DNA of 13,355 nucleotides from Candidatus Omnitrophota bacterium (GCA_028719045.1 JAQULD010000039.1:1-13355), one strand, 5' to 3'; counted from the first letter of the stretch, positions 7,024-13,355 are shown. Notes: generated from the sequence alone by a model not told the origin. Made by a program: numbers and translations.

Positions 7024-7099
7024 TGGTGGAGCTGGGGGGAGTTGAACCCCCGACCCACAGACTGCCAGCCTGTTGCTCTCCCAACTGAGCTACAGCCCC
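7024..7099 (-). tRNA. tRNA-Ala (anticodon GGC)
   Basis: The 76-nt minus-strand sequence folds into a standard cloverleaf: acceptor GGGGCTG/CAGCTCC, D arm GCTC/GAGC, anticodon stem ACAGG/TCTGT with loop CTGGCAG (anticodon GGC at 7066-7064), and T arm GGGGG/CCCCC around TTCAACT. The G3-U70 wobble in the acceptor stem is the classic alanine identity element and confirms the call. The CCA end is encoded (7026-7024), unlike the following tRNA-Leu. It is the first gene of the pair behind a strong promoter. Confidence 0.97.
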
Positions 7100-7118
7100 A
7101 AATTTAAATAGCCCTATA

Positions 7119-7147
7119 AATATAACATCGCCCGTAATCGTTGTCAA
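7119..7147 (-). promoter_or_regulatory. sigma70 promoter of the tRNA-Ala/tRNA-Leu operon
   Basis: On the minus strand a consensus TTGACA -35 (7147-7142) is followed at 17 bp by a TATATT -10 (7124-7119). The predicted start is near 7112, about 12 nt before the mature tRNA-Ala end. This is the best promoter in the window, as expected for stable RNA. Confidence 0.8.
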
Positions 7148-7193
7148 CATATTCGTATGCCCTAAGGATAGGCGTATTTTATTTTAATTAGAT

Positions 7194-7222
7194 TTGATAA
7201 ATCGTCAAATTTGTTATAAAAT
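7194..7222 (+). promoter_or_regulatory. sigma70-like promoter for the serine hydrolase gene
   Basis: A TTGATA -35 (7194-7199) and TAAAAT -10 (7217-7222) are spaced by 17 bp and diverge from the tRNA promoter 46 bp away. The predicted start near 7229 gives a leader of about 30 nt to the ATG at 7259. A 6-bp dyad, ATTTGA (7192-7197) and TCAAAT (7205-7210), overlaps the -35 and could be an operator, though such short dyads are common in AT-rich DNA. Confidence 0.5.
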
Positions 7223-7258
7223 AATGCAAAATCAATAGTGGCGCGAAACTCTCTAATT

Positions 7259-8191
7259 ATGAAAAATAAAAAAATATTGGCCGTAGCCTTGGGCGTGGCG
7301 TTTACTGCGGCGGCCGCGTATTTTTCCTGGATTTACCTGCAGGACCTTCAGGAGAAAATAAGGCAGCATCTGGCGGAAAAGATGCTGTTGGAAAGAAAAC
7401 ACCAGGCCTGGGTCATTTTGCGGCAGACCGTGGAAAATGAAATGAATTCTTTCAACGGGGACGCCGGGATAATCATTAAAGACCTGAAAAATAACTGGGA
7501 AATAGATTACCAGAAAGATAAATTGTTTCCTTCCGCGAGCCTTGCTAAAATACCGATTATGGCCGCTTGTTTCCAGGCTATCCGCGACGCAAAGCTCAGC
7601 CTTAATGATACCATTGTGCTTAAGGCTTCCTGCAAAGTCCCCGGTTCAGGCCGGCTGAAGAACATGCCTTCGGGAACGCCGCTTACCGTAGAAGAGCTGC
7701 TTGAACTTATGATCACCGAAAGCGACAATACCGCCGCCAACATGATCATCGGCCTGCTCGGGTTCGATTATCTGAACAGTTATTTCAAGGAAAACGGCCT
7801 GGAAAAAACAAACCTTTCGCGGAAAATGATGGATTTCAGGTGCCGCAAGCAGGGCATTGAAAATTACACTACCGCAGAAGATATCACCTCTATTCTGGAG
7901 AAGATCTACAAAAAAAAGTTTATAAACGCGCAAATATCCGGGCAATGCCTGAGGATATTAAAAGACCAGAAGATAAACGACCGTATACCTAAAAAACTTC
8001 CTCAAGATGCGGAAGTCGCGCATAAAACCGGCCTTGAAAATAATGTCTGCCATGACGCGGGGATCGTGTTCACGGAAAAAGGTGATTTCCTGATTTGCGT
8101 TTTGACCCGGCATCCCGGCAGAAGCGGCCCGGCCAAGAGATTTATTTCCGACATCGCCCTGAATACCTACAAATATTACCAGCAGTTCTAA
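7259..8191 (+). CDS. membrane-anchored class A beta-lactamase-fold serine hydrolase
   Basis: This 310-residue protein has an N-terminal membrane anchor (about residues 6-24), then a charged, probably helical stalk to about 60, then a class A beta-lactamase/transpeptidase fold. The three active-site boxes are visible: SLAK (Ser94, Lys97), SDN (155-157) and HKTG (255-258). The omega-loop glutamate of true class A beta-lactamases is absent: the equivalent stretch reads LSRKMMD, with Met about where Glu166 should be. Efficient penicillin hydrolysis is therefore unlikely, and a peptidoglycan-related or ester-hydrolysing role is more plausible. I chose ATG 7259 (MKNKKILAV); an in-frame GTG at 7238 would add seven residues, and neither has a clear Shine-Dalgarno site. 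The two-TM gene follows by 17 bp. Confidence 0.88.
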   Translation: MKNKKILAVALGVAFTAAAAYFSWIYLQDLQEKIRQHLAEKMLLERKHQAWVILRQTVENEMNSFNGDAGIIIKDLKNNWEIDYQKDKLFPSASLAKIPIMAACFQAIRDAKLSLNDTIVLKASCKVPGSGRLKNMPSGTPLTVEELLELMITESDNTAANMIIGLLGFDYLNSYFKENGLEKTNLSRKMMDFRCRKQGIENYTTAEDITSILEKIYKKKFINAQISGQCLRILKDQKINDRIPKKLPQDAEVAHKTGLENNVCHDAGIVFTEKGDFLICVLTRHPGRSGPAKRFISDIALNTYKYYQQF

Positions 8192-8208
8192 AAAGGCAAT
8201 CTTAAGCC

Positions 8209-8958
8209 ATGCCCCCGCAGTTAAATAAATTTTTATTCTTCGGCTTATCCCTCGTATTGTTAGTGACTTTTTATACCCGCAATAATTTTAAAAGCGTAAA
8301 CAATATCATGCCTCAGGTGCTCGAGGAGCCTTATCAGGAAGCTGTCACCGATAAGCGGGAGATCAAATTCACAAAAGACGGGTATACCTACCGGCTGGAC
8401 CCTCTCTATGATTATGAAATAAGCGCATTGCTGGTAAGCAAGATAACTTATAAAGGATTAAGCATCCACAGGGTCGCGAGCGTTTTTCCCGCGGATTTAT
8501 GTTTAATCTGGGGCAGCAATGTAAAAAATAAAGTTTATAAAAACTGGTCGATCCGTTTTTCGCAGGATTGCCGCTGGTGCAACGTACAGTGGAATGGCGA
8601 TGTCGAATTTAACCAGCAGGAGTTTTCCAATAATCACCTTCTGATAAACGACCGGAAGCTCGAGGCAAAGATAAGATCGCTTGTTGCCGGTGACCAGGTA
8701 ACCTTAAGCGGGAAGCTGGTTAATGTTAAAGCGGATATCGCCGGGAATGCCAAGGCCGATATTTACAACCCCAATACGCTCACCTGGAACACCAGTGTTT
8801 CCAGGAAGGATACCGGCGCAGGGGCCTGTGAAGTGATCTATGTGGAAGACGTGACAGTTTTAAAGAAGGCGAATGTTATTTCTTCTTTTCTGTTTATTTT
8901 AAGCCTTTATGGCCTGTTGGGTCTTTTCGGCTACAATCTTTTCAGGTTTCTTTTTTGA
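8209..8958 (+). CDS. unrecognised membrane protein with two terminal TM segments
   Basis: I cannot name this 249-residue protein. One hydrophobic segment lies near the N-terminus (about 7-22) and another at the C-terminus (about 225-247), so roughly 200 residues sit on one side of the membrane between them. The middle has marks of a conserved domain: LDPLYDYEISALL (63-75), DLCLIWG (96-102), a DCRWC pair (Cys121, Cys124), SNNHL (140-144), GDQVTLSGKLV (161-171) and GACEVIYVEDVTVL (205-218). The four cysteines in that region (98, 121, 124, 207) could form disulfides or bind metal. I have an impression of similar hypothetical proteins in other Gram-negatives but no function. It follows the serine hydrolase by 17 bp, with a weak AAAGG upstream, so the two are probably co-transcribed. 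Confidence 0.75.
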   Translation: MPPQLNKFLFFGLSLVLLVTFYTRNNFKSVNNIMPQVLEEPYQEAVTDKREIKFTKDGYTYRLDPLYDYEISALLVSKITYKGLSIHRVASVFPADLCLIWGSNVKNKVYKNWSIRFSQDCRWCNVQWNGDVEFNQQEFSNNHLLINDRKLEAKIRSLVAGDQVTLSGKLVNVKADIAGNAKADIYNPNTLTWNTSVSRKDTGAGACEVIYVEDVTVLKKANVISSFLFILSLYGLLGLFGYNLFRFLF

Positions 8959-8974
8959 AAGTCCGGCGGGGGGA

Positions 8975-9889
8975 TCAAAGCTGTTCCACTTTATAGCCCC
9001 GCTGCCTTAATAGCTCGACAATCCCGTTTGGCCCCAGTAGATGGGCCGCCCCCACCACTACGAAGCAACTGCCGCCGTTGCGCAGATAGCCTTCGGCCTT
9101 ATCGGCCATATTGATATTTCTTTCGTAAATTATTTTCTGGTAAACCGGAATAAGTTGCGGGTCATCGGAGTTCGTTTTCGCCAGGAGCGAACTCATGGCT
9201 TGCGTGTCCCCGTTAACCCAGGCTGTTACCATTTCGTCCATGGTTTGCCCCATATTATCCAGGCTAAGCAGGGTGGAGTAAAGGAACGCGTCTTGCTGGC
9301 TGTTCGAAAGCTGGTTAAAAAGGTTGATCTGGAATTCCAGGGATTCCAGTTCAAGTATCTGCTTGGCGCCGCCGGCTTTGTCCAGGAAATAAACATCTAT
9401 CCCGTACATAGGGTCGAACCCCAGGTTTAAAAGCTCAAGTTGTTCAAGCAGCATGGCTACGAACCAGGGCCTGAATTTTTCCACCAGTTCCATCGGCAGC
9501 ATAAGCTGCTGTAGTTTTTCCCGGGCCAGCGCATAGGTCCTTTCGGATAAATTGCCTTTTAATGTTTCTTCTCCGGGATAAAGGGAGCTTTCCGATAACA
9601 GGTCAGGGTTATTTAAGGCGTCTGCAGCCGCGATGTTTACTTCGACAGCGAGCTTTTGGCAGCTTTTGAAAGCCTGTTCTATCCTTTCGTTCAAAGGGAA
9701 CATATCCGGCCTTCCCATGTGGATGGAACCCAGTAAGTAGATCGAATTATTGCCTGAGCTTACTTGCCATAAAAAGCATTTTTGGCCCGAAAGCGGCCGT
9801 TGTTGGGCCGGGCATTGCGCGGGGAAAAGGAGCCCGGCGCAGGTAATGAGAGCGGCCAGCAAACAATTAAGGAGGGTTTTTTTATCCAT
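8975..9889 (-). CDS. secreted TraB/GumN family protein (Tiki-like putative protease)
   Basis: This 304-residue protein begins with a Sec signal peptide (hydrophobic core about 6-22, AQCPAQ region as cleavage site). The TraB/GumN hallmarks follow: GSIH with His57, an acidic VEVN with Glu83, and near the C-terminus VVVGAAHLLG with His283. The fold is shared with Tiki metalloproteases and with TraB proteins that limit pheromone response; in most bacteria the substrate is unknown. Location should be periplasmic or external. The gene is alone on this strand, 16 bp from the convergent upstream neighbour. There is no obvious Shine-Dalgarno site before the ATG and the leader is short, so initiation may be weak. 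Family call is strong, activity inferred. Confidence 0.9.
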   Translation of the reverse strand: MDKKTLLNCLLAALITCAGLLFPAQCPAQQRPLSGQKCFLWQVSSGNNSIYLLGSIHMGRPDMFPLNERIEQAFKSCQKLAVEVNIAAADALNNPDLLSESSLYPGEETLKGNLSERTYALAREKLQQLMLPMELVEKFRPWFVAMLLEQLELLNLGFDPMYGIDVYFLDKAGGAKQILELESLEFQINLFNQLSNSQQDAFLYSTLLSLDNMGQTMDEMVTAWVNGDTQAMSSLLAKTNSDDPQLIPVYQKIIYERNINMADKAEGYLRNGGSCFVVVGAAHLLGPNGIVELLRQRGYKVEQL

Positions 9890-9915
9890 AAATTATAAAA
9901 TGAGTTATACTAAAG

Positions 9916-9944
9916 ATTCTACCCTGTACGGGAAAATTTTTCAA
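9916..9944 (-). promoter_or_regulatory. sigma70-like promoter for the TraB/GumN gene
   Basis: On the minus strand a TTGAAA -35 (9944-9939) and a TAGAAT -10 (9921-9916) are spaced by 17 bp. The predicted start is near 9909, leaving about 20 nt before the ATG. A TATAAT-like string just before the ATG is too close to serve a normal leader. Confidence 0.5.
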
Positions 9945-9970
9945 CAAAATAAATATTATTATGCTAAAAT
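9941..9970 (+). promoter_or_regulatory. candidate extended -10 promoter for the OsmC operon
   Basis: A TAAAAT -10 (9965-9970) preceded by TG one base away (9962-9963) makes an extended -10. A fair TCAACA -35 lies 18 bp upstream (9941-9946) and shares four bases with the divergent -35 of the TraB/GumN promoter. The predicted start near 9977 gives a leader of about 59 nt before the OsmC gene. Confidence 0.35.
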
Positions 9971-10009
9971 TAATAAAGATAAACTTAATTCCAGAGGGAT
10001 GGCTTGGTG

Positions 10010-10031
10010 TTGTCCTTTCCGGACAAGGAGG
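10010..10031 (+). promoter_or_regulatory. leader hairpin touching the OsmC ribosome-binding site
   Basis: TTGTCC (10010-10015) and GGACAA (10021-10026) form a perfect 6-bp stem with a 5-base loop, ending where the AAGGAGG site (10025-10031) begins. A competing pairing, TCCTT (10013-10017) with AAGGA (10025-10029), would cover that site. The two folds exclude each other, as in simple RNA switches, but both are short. Confidence 0.35.
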
Positions 10032-10035
10032 ATAG

Positions 10036-10416
10036 ATGTACAGTGTAGAGATTAAGAACCAGGGCGATTCGGTTTTTCAGGTAAAATCAAAGGATTATGA
10101 GTTTAATGTGGATACCAGAGGCAAGGGTATTACTCCTCCGGACGCGTTACTGGCAAGCCTGGGGACATGTATCGGTGTTTATATCCGTAAATACGCTGAC
10201 GGCGCCATGCTGCCTGTAAAAGAATTCAATGTGAGCGTGAAGGCGGAGTTTACCAAAGAACTTCCCACGTGTTTCAGGGATATAGAGATTATCGTGGACC
10301 TAAAGGGTTTTGAGCTTGACGACCGCCGGAGAAATTCCATGCTTGAATTTGTCAAGAACTGCCCGGTTCACAATACTTTGAAGGTGAATCCTCGCGTTGA
10401 GATTAAAATTCAGTAA
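10036..10416 (+). CDS. OsmC-family protein
   Basis: This 126-residue soluble protein matches the OsmC/Ohr fold in length and pattern. It has the helix-linked TPPDALLASLGTC with Cys45, and NCPVH with Cys109, the two positions used by thiol-dependent peroxidases in this family. OsmC and Ohr proteins reduce organic hydroperoxides; some single-copy relatives have unclear roles. Both cysteines are present, so peroxidase chemistry is possible. The basic helix GFELDDRRRNS precedes the second cysteine. The start follows a strong AAGGAGG site. It heads a run of closely spaced plus-strand genes extending at least to leuS, with 26 bp to the next gene. Confidence 0.88.
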   Translation: MYSVEIKNQGDSVFQVKSKDYEFNVDTRGKGITPPDALLASLGTCIGVYIRKYADGAMLPVKEFNVSVKAEFTKELPTCFRDIEIIVDLKGFELDDRRRNSMLEFVKNCPVHNTLKVNPRVEIKIQ

Positions 10417-10442
10417 AGCGGCACAGCATAAAAGGAGGGGAC

Positions 10443-10778
10443 ATGGAAACGAAAGACCTGGGAAAGACTTCTATCGGCCTGGACGCTAATATCGCAGCGT
10501 TAGTAGCTTACGCCCTTTTGTTCATCTCGGGAATAGTTATTTTCGCGTTGGAAAAAGATAACAAATTCGTCCGTTTCCACGCTTTGCAGTCAAGCATCGT
10601 TTTTGGCGCCCTTTTTGTCCTGAGTATAATCGTTTCGCGCATCCCGCTCATCAATATCCTTTCCCCTATTATAGGCGTGGTTACTTTGATCCTCTGGATA
10701 ATCCTGATGATCAAGGCTTATCAGGGGGAAAAGTTCAAACTTCCGATAGCCGGGGATATCGCGGAACAAAAATCTTAA
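10443..10778 (+). CDS. DUF4870 (Tic20-like) small membrane protein
   Basis: This 111-residue protein has three or four hydrophobic segments (roughly residues 17-36, 52-66 and 69-92). A conserved-looking loop, KDNKFVRFHALQS, lies between the first two, and the tail is GEKFKLPIAGDIAEQ. Both the FVRFHALQS loop and the FKLP-GD-AE tail are typical of DUF4870 proteins, which resemble the Tic20 membrane fold but have no agreed role in bacteria. A strong AAGGAGGGG site fixes the start. Its neighbours are the OsmC gene 26 bp upstream and a zinc-ribbon membrane protein 25 bp downstream. Confidence 0.85.
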   Translation: METKDLGKTSIGLDANIAALVAYALLFISGIVIFALEKDNKFVRFHALQSSIVFGALFVLSIIVSRIPLINILSPIIGVVTLILWIILMIKAYQGEKFKLPIAGDIAEQKS

Positions 10779-10803
10779 AAAACGCCCGGTAAGGAGAAAT
10801 GCA

Positions 10804-11412
10804 ATGGCATTTTGTCCGAAGTGCAGGAGTGAGTTCCGTTCGGGTTTTACGGTCTGCAGCGATTGCGATGCGCGGCTTGTGGATAACCTCCCGGAGCTAA
10901 AAGAAGACATTTTCGAGCCCGTGGATGAAAAGATTGATGGCTCATCACTTGATTTTATCGCGATTTTCGTGTCAAGCGTGCCGGAAGAAGCAAGCGCGAT
11001 TGAGGGCATTTTAACCGAGAATAAGATACCGTTTATTAAGCGCGGCAATGACGCCAGGAGATTCCAGTATCTGGAATTCCTGGTAAGGGAAGATAAATTC
11101 CTTGAGGCAAAAGACCTGCTCAAGGATATAATCGCAAAAGAGACTGAAGGGATCCCCGTGGATTATCCGCAAGAGGCTCCGGAGGAAAAAATACGGGAAG
11201 CCCCGCCTGTTGTTTTTCAGGGGAAAGGCGCGGCAGAATCCGCTCCGGGCCGGGCAGATAATCTTTCTTCGCAATTACTGCTTTTGATCCTGGCAATTGC
11301 GGCCCTTGTCAGGGCCGTGCTGGTAAAAAGCGATAAATTCGTTCTTGCCGGGATAGCGGCGGTTGTCTTGCTGGGTTTTATCACGCTGTTCCCCAAAGAA
11401 AAAAGGATGTAA
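10804..11412 (+). CDS. zinc-ribbon/DUF2007-type protein with C-terminal TM segments
   Basis: This 202-residue protein begins with a zinc ribbon, FCPKCRSEF then VCSDCDARL (Cys4, Cys7, Cys18, Cys21). A compact domain at about residues 50-110 (FVSSVPEEASAIEGILTENKIPFIKRG) resembles DUF2007, described as a putative signal-transducing domain and often found with zinc ribbons. After a proline-rich linker, two hydrophobic segments (about 157-174 and 178-196) anchor it to the membrane. It may sense or recruit something at the cytoplasmic face; no function is established. An AAGGAG site 7 bases upstream decides this start over an out-of-frame ATG at 10799. The endonuclease IV gene follows 8 bp after its stop. 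Confidence 0.82.
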   Translation: MAFCPKCRSEFRSGFTVCSDCDARLVDNLPELKEDIFEPVDEKIDGSSLDFIAIFVSSVPEEASAIEGILTENKIPFIKRGNDARRFQYLEFLVREDKFLEAKDLLKDIIAKETEGIPVDYPQEAPEEKIREAPPVVFQGKGAAESAPGRADNLSSQLLLLILAIAALVRAVLVKSDKFVLAGIAAVVLLGFITLFPKEKRM

Positions 11413-11420
11413 AAGCATCA

Positions 11421-12263
11421 ATGCTTCTTGGAGCTCAGGTTTCAACTGCGGGGCATATTTACGATTCCGTTACACGGGCTCTTGAGCTTGGCTGTAATAC
11501 GATGCAGATATTTTCCCGGGACCCGCGCCAGTGGCGGAAAGGGAAACTTAAACCTGAAGACATCGAGAAATTCAGGAAGCTCCGCCAGGACAGTAAAATC
11601 TCTCCTGTTTTCGTGCATATCCCGTATCTTATTAATCTGGCGTCTCCATACAATATTTTATACCGGGGCTCGATCAGGGCCTATATCGAAGATATAAAGG
11701 AAGCCGCCCTTTTAGGCGTCGATTATATTGTTACGCATATGGGCAGCCATAAAAAAAGCGGCGAGGGAAAAGGCATAAAAAGGATCACCGCCGCCTTGAA
11801 TAAGATCCTGGCAAAAACAAAGGATAACTCTCCGTCGATACTTCTGGAAAATACGGCCGGTTCAGGTTCCTGGCTTGGATATAAGTTCGAGCACCAGCGT
11901 AATATCATTGACGGAATAGAAAATAAGGATAAAATAGGGGTTTGTTTCGATACCTGCCACGGATTTGTGGCAGGTTACGACCTTTCAACCGCCAAAGGGT
12001 ATAAAGATACCTTTGACCAGATGGACAAGATCGTCGGCTTGGACAAATTAAAATTGATCCATTTAAATGACGCCAAAGACGAACTCCTGAGCCATCGCGA
12101 CCGCCACGAACACATAGGCAAGGGCAAGATCGGCCTGGAGGGGTTCAGGCGTCTGGTAAATGACAGCCGCCTCAAAGACGTCGCTTTTATACTGGAGACG
12201 CCTAAGGACAGCGACACCGCCGATAAGATGAACCTGTCCCTGGTCCGCAGCCTTAAAAGATAA
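11421..12263 (+). CDS. nfo: deoxyribonuclease IV (AP endonuclease, Nfo)
   Basis: This 280-residue TIM-barrel enzyme cuts DNA 5' of abasic sites in base-excision repair, using three metal ions. All nine expected metal ligands are visible at the spacing of E. coli Nfo: His66, His106, Glu143, Asp177, His180, His214, Asp227, His229 and Glu259. The signature motifs HIPYLINLASP, LLENTAG, CFDTCHGF and DRHEHIGKGKIG are intact. The length is close to the E. coli protein (285), so it looks complete and active. There are 8 bp to the upstream gene and 14 bp to the receiver gene, implying co-transcription. No clear reason for its neighbours is visible. Confidence 0.97.
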   Translation: MLLGAQVSTAGHIYDSVTRALELGCNTMQIFSRDPRQWRKGKLKPEDIEKFRKLRQDSKISPVFVHIPYLINLASPYNILYRGSIRAYIEDIKEAALLGVDYIVTHMGSHKKSGEGKGIKRITAALNKILAKTKDNSPSILLENTAGSGSWLGYKFEHQRNIIDGIENKDKIGVCFDTCHGFVAGYDLSTAKGYKDTFDQMDKIVGLDKLKLIHLNDAKDELLSHRDRHEHIGKGKIGLEGFRRLVNDSRLKDVAFILETPKDSDTADKMNLSLVRSLKR

Positions 12264-12277
12264 AAAGAAAGAATATA

Positions 12278-12664
12278 ATGGCAAATAAAATATTGATCGT
12301 GGATGATGACTTGGAAATCATAGATATGCTGAATACCCGGCTCAAGAAGGAAGGTTACGAAGTGGCCACGGCCTTGGACGGAGAAGAGGCCTTAAGCAAA
12401 GTAGCCGGATTTGACCCGGATGTCGTCCTGCTTGACCTGATGCTGCCTAAGCTAAACGGCTTCGATGTGCTGGCAAGGATCAGGCAGGAATATAAGGATA
12501 AGTGGAGGCCGGTGATAATTATCAGCGCCCAGGCGGAGTTGGAAACGCTGAAGAGATGTTATTCCCTGGAAGCTGACCACTACCTGACCAAGCCCTGCAC
12601 CATGGGGGCCATCCTCCAGGGGATAAGGACCATGCTTTCCCTTATACCTTCAAGGATAAACTAA
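12278..12664 (+). CDS. single-domain response regulator (receiver only)
   Basis: This 128-residue protein is one CheY-like receiver domain and nothing else. The acidic pocket is VDDD near Asp9-Asp11, the phospho-acceptor is Asp53 in LLDLMLP, the switch residue is Ser83 in IIISAQ, and the conserved Lys is Lys105 in YLTKP. It should be phosphorylated by a histidine kinase and signal by protein contact. With no output domain it could act like CheY, Spo0F or as a phosphate sink. No kinase gene is in the window. The gene follows nfo by 14 bp and precedes leuS by 11 bp, so a shared transcript is likely, without an evident functional link. Confidence 0.93.
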   Translation: MANKILIVDDDLEIIDMLNTRLKKEGYEVATALDGEEALSKVAGFDPDVVLLDLMLPKLNGFDVLARIRQEYKDKWRPVIIISAQAELETLKRCYSLEADHYLTKPCTMGAILQGIRTMLSLIPSRIN

Positions 12665-12675
12665 AAAATCGCGCT

Positions 12676-13355
12676 ATGGATTATAATTTTAAGGAAATAG
12701 AAGAGAAGTGGCAAAAAACCTGGCGGGAAAAAGAAGTTTTCCTGGCGAGGGCCACCCCGGATAAACCCAAGTATTACCTTTTGGAGATGTTTCCTTACCC
12801 GTCCGGGAAAATCCACATGGGCCACGTGAGGAATTACACTATCGGCGATGTGGCGGCAAGATACAGGCTTTCCCGCGGTTTTAATGTGCTGCATCCCATG
12901 GGATTCGACGCTTTCGGCCAGCCCGCGGAAAACGCAGCCATTAAGAATAAAAGCAAGCCCGATATCTGGACGCATAAATGCATCGACTGGATGAAGATAG
13001 AGCTGAAGAAAATGGGTTTCTCTTACGACTGGGCGAGGGAGGTTTCTACCTGCGACGCGGATTATTATAAATGGAACCAGTGGATATTCCTGAAGATGTT
13101 CGAGCGGGGGCTCGCATATAAAAAAGCTTCCAATGTCAACTGGTGCCCTTCTTGCGAGACCACGCTGGCTAACGAAGAAGTCATAGAAGGGGCGTGCTGG
13201 AGATGCCACACAAAAGTGGCGCAAAAGGACCTCGAACAATGGTTTTTAAAGATTACCGATTATAAAGAGCGCCTGCTGGATGATTTGAGGCAATTAGACC
13301 GGTGGCCGGAACGGGTCATTGCCATGCAGACAAACTGGATAGGTAAAAGCCAGGG
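12676..13355 (+). CDS. leuS: leucyl-tRNA synthetase, N-terminal part (3' end outside window)
   Basis: About 226 residues of a class I synthetase are present; the frame runs off the end of the window. It begins [14 protein letters not shown], then shows [18 protein letters not shown] with the HIGH-type HMGH (47-50). [16 protein letters not shown] is the bacterial LeuRS signature, with Gln where most bacteria have Leu (FGLPAE). WCPSC and CWRCH form the zinc module, and LEQWFLKIT follows. The editing domain and KMSKS loop are not in the window. It attaches leucine to tRNA-Leu in the cytoplasm. No clear Shine-Dalgarno site precedes the ATG 11 bp after the receiver gene. A tRNA-Leu lies 5.7 kb away on the other strand. 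Confidence 0.95.
   Translation, partial: MDYNFKEIEEKWQKTWREKEVFLARATPDKPKYYLLEMFPYPSGKIHMGHVRNYTIGDVAARYRLSRGFNVLHPMGFDAFGQPAENAAIKNKSKPDIWTHKCIDWMKIELKKMGFSYDWAREVSTCDADYYKWNQWIFLKMFERGLAYKKASNVNWCPSCETTLANEEVIEGACWRCHTKVAQKDLEQWFLKITDYKERLLDDLRQLDRWPERVIAMQTNWIGKSQ

Noticed and set aside
6770..7150. Open frames on both strands across the tRNA genes and terminator
   Set aside because: They translate structured tRNA sequence; the cloverleaves, promoter and terminator explain the region.
7259..8191. Reading the serine hydrolase as an antibiotic-resistance beta-lactamase
   Set aside because: The omega-loop glutamate needed for deacylation is missing and the protein has a membrane anchor and stalk.
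9041..9430. Open frame of 129 codons on the plus strand inside the TraB/GumN gene
   Set aside because: Antisense to a gene with signal peptide and family motifs; its own product has no recognisable pattern.
9750..10055. Plus-strand open frame running from the TraB/GumN gene into the OsmC start
   Set aside because: It spans two promoters and a leader, lacks a Shine-Dalgarno site and shows no domain.
10590..11123. Minus-strand open frame of 177 codons spanning the DUF4870 and zinc-ribbon genes
   Set aside because: It crosses two well-supported genes on the opposite strand and has no start signal or domain.
12661..13239. Open frame of 192 codons on the minus strand, opposite leuS
   Set aside because: It is antisense to clear LeuRS motifs, has no recognisable domain and no start signal.
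6935..13355. Functional linkage between tRNA-Leu and leuS in the same window
   Set aside because: They are 5.7 kb apart on opposite strands with several unrelated genes between; this is probably coincidence.

Overview
The window reads as a stretch of ordinary bacterial chromosome, mostly housekeeping genes, from an uncultured Gram-negative-type bacterium. It has a lipobox lipoprotein, Sec-exported proteins and a GspG-type pseudopilin, with bacterial rlmN, nfo, leuS and L27. The style (isolated pseudopilin with an Ala-Phe processing site, tandem-ACT protein beside an AMP-ligase, DUF4870 and DUF2007-type small proteins, sigma70-like promoters, purine-rich Shine-Dalgarno sites) reminds me of Candidatus Omnitrophota or a neighbouring PVC-type lineage. 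That placement is an inference from gene style, not from a search. I see no CRISPR array, transposase, phage gene or integrase.

Layout. (1) 1-6128, plus strand: the 3' end of a beta-CASP/RMMBL metallo-hydrolase; a divergent bL27 almost fused to an M48 (Ste24-like) membrane protease; then, behind its own promoter and a hairpin, an exported cyclophilin, a tandem-ACT protein, an AMP-forming acyl-CoA ligase, rlmN and an SGNH lipoprotein overlapping rlmN. (2) 6153-7147, minus strand: a tRNA-Ala(GGC)/tRNA-Leu(CAA) operon with a clear promoter and a Rho-independent terminator, followed by a monocistronic cysteine-rich pseudopilin. (3) 7194-8958, plus strand: a membrane-anchored class A beta-lactamase-fold serine hydrolase and an unrecognised two-TM protein. 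(4) 8975-9944, minus strand: a secreted TraB/GumN protein. (5) 9962-13355, plus strand: OsmC-like protein, DUF4870 membrane protein, zinc-ribbon/DUF2007 membrane protein, endonuclease IV, a receiver-only response regulator, and the 5' part of leuS, which runs off the end.

How the genes fit together. Translation recurs as a theme (bL27, RlmN, two tRNAs, LeuRS). The envelope is the second theme (M48 protease, exported cyclophilin, SGNH lipoprotein, pseudopilin, serine hydrolase, two-TM protein, TraB/GumN). Stress and repair (OsmC, Nfo) and sensing (tandem ACT, receiver) fill the rest. Spacing supports short co-transcribed runs, not one dedicated pathway.

I did not find a convincing new multi-gene system. 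The most useful leads are the short divergent L27 coupled to an M48 protease, the hairpin at the predicted transcript start of the cyclophilin gene, the cysteine-rich orphan pseudopilin, the beta-lactamase-fold protein lacking the omega-loop glutamate, the unrecognised two-TM protein, and the overlapping divergent promoters before the OsmC gene.
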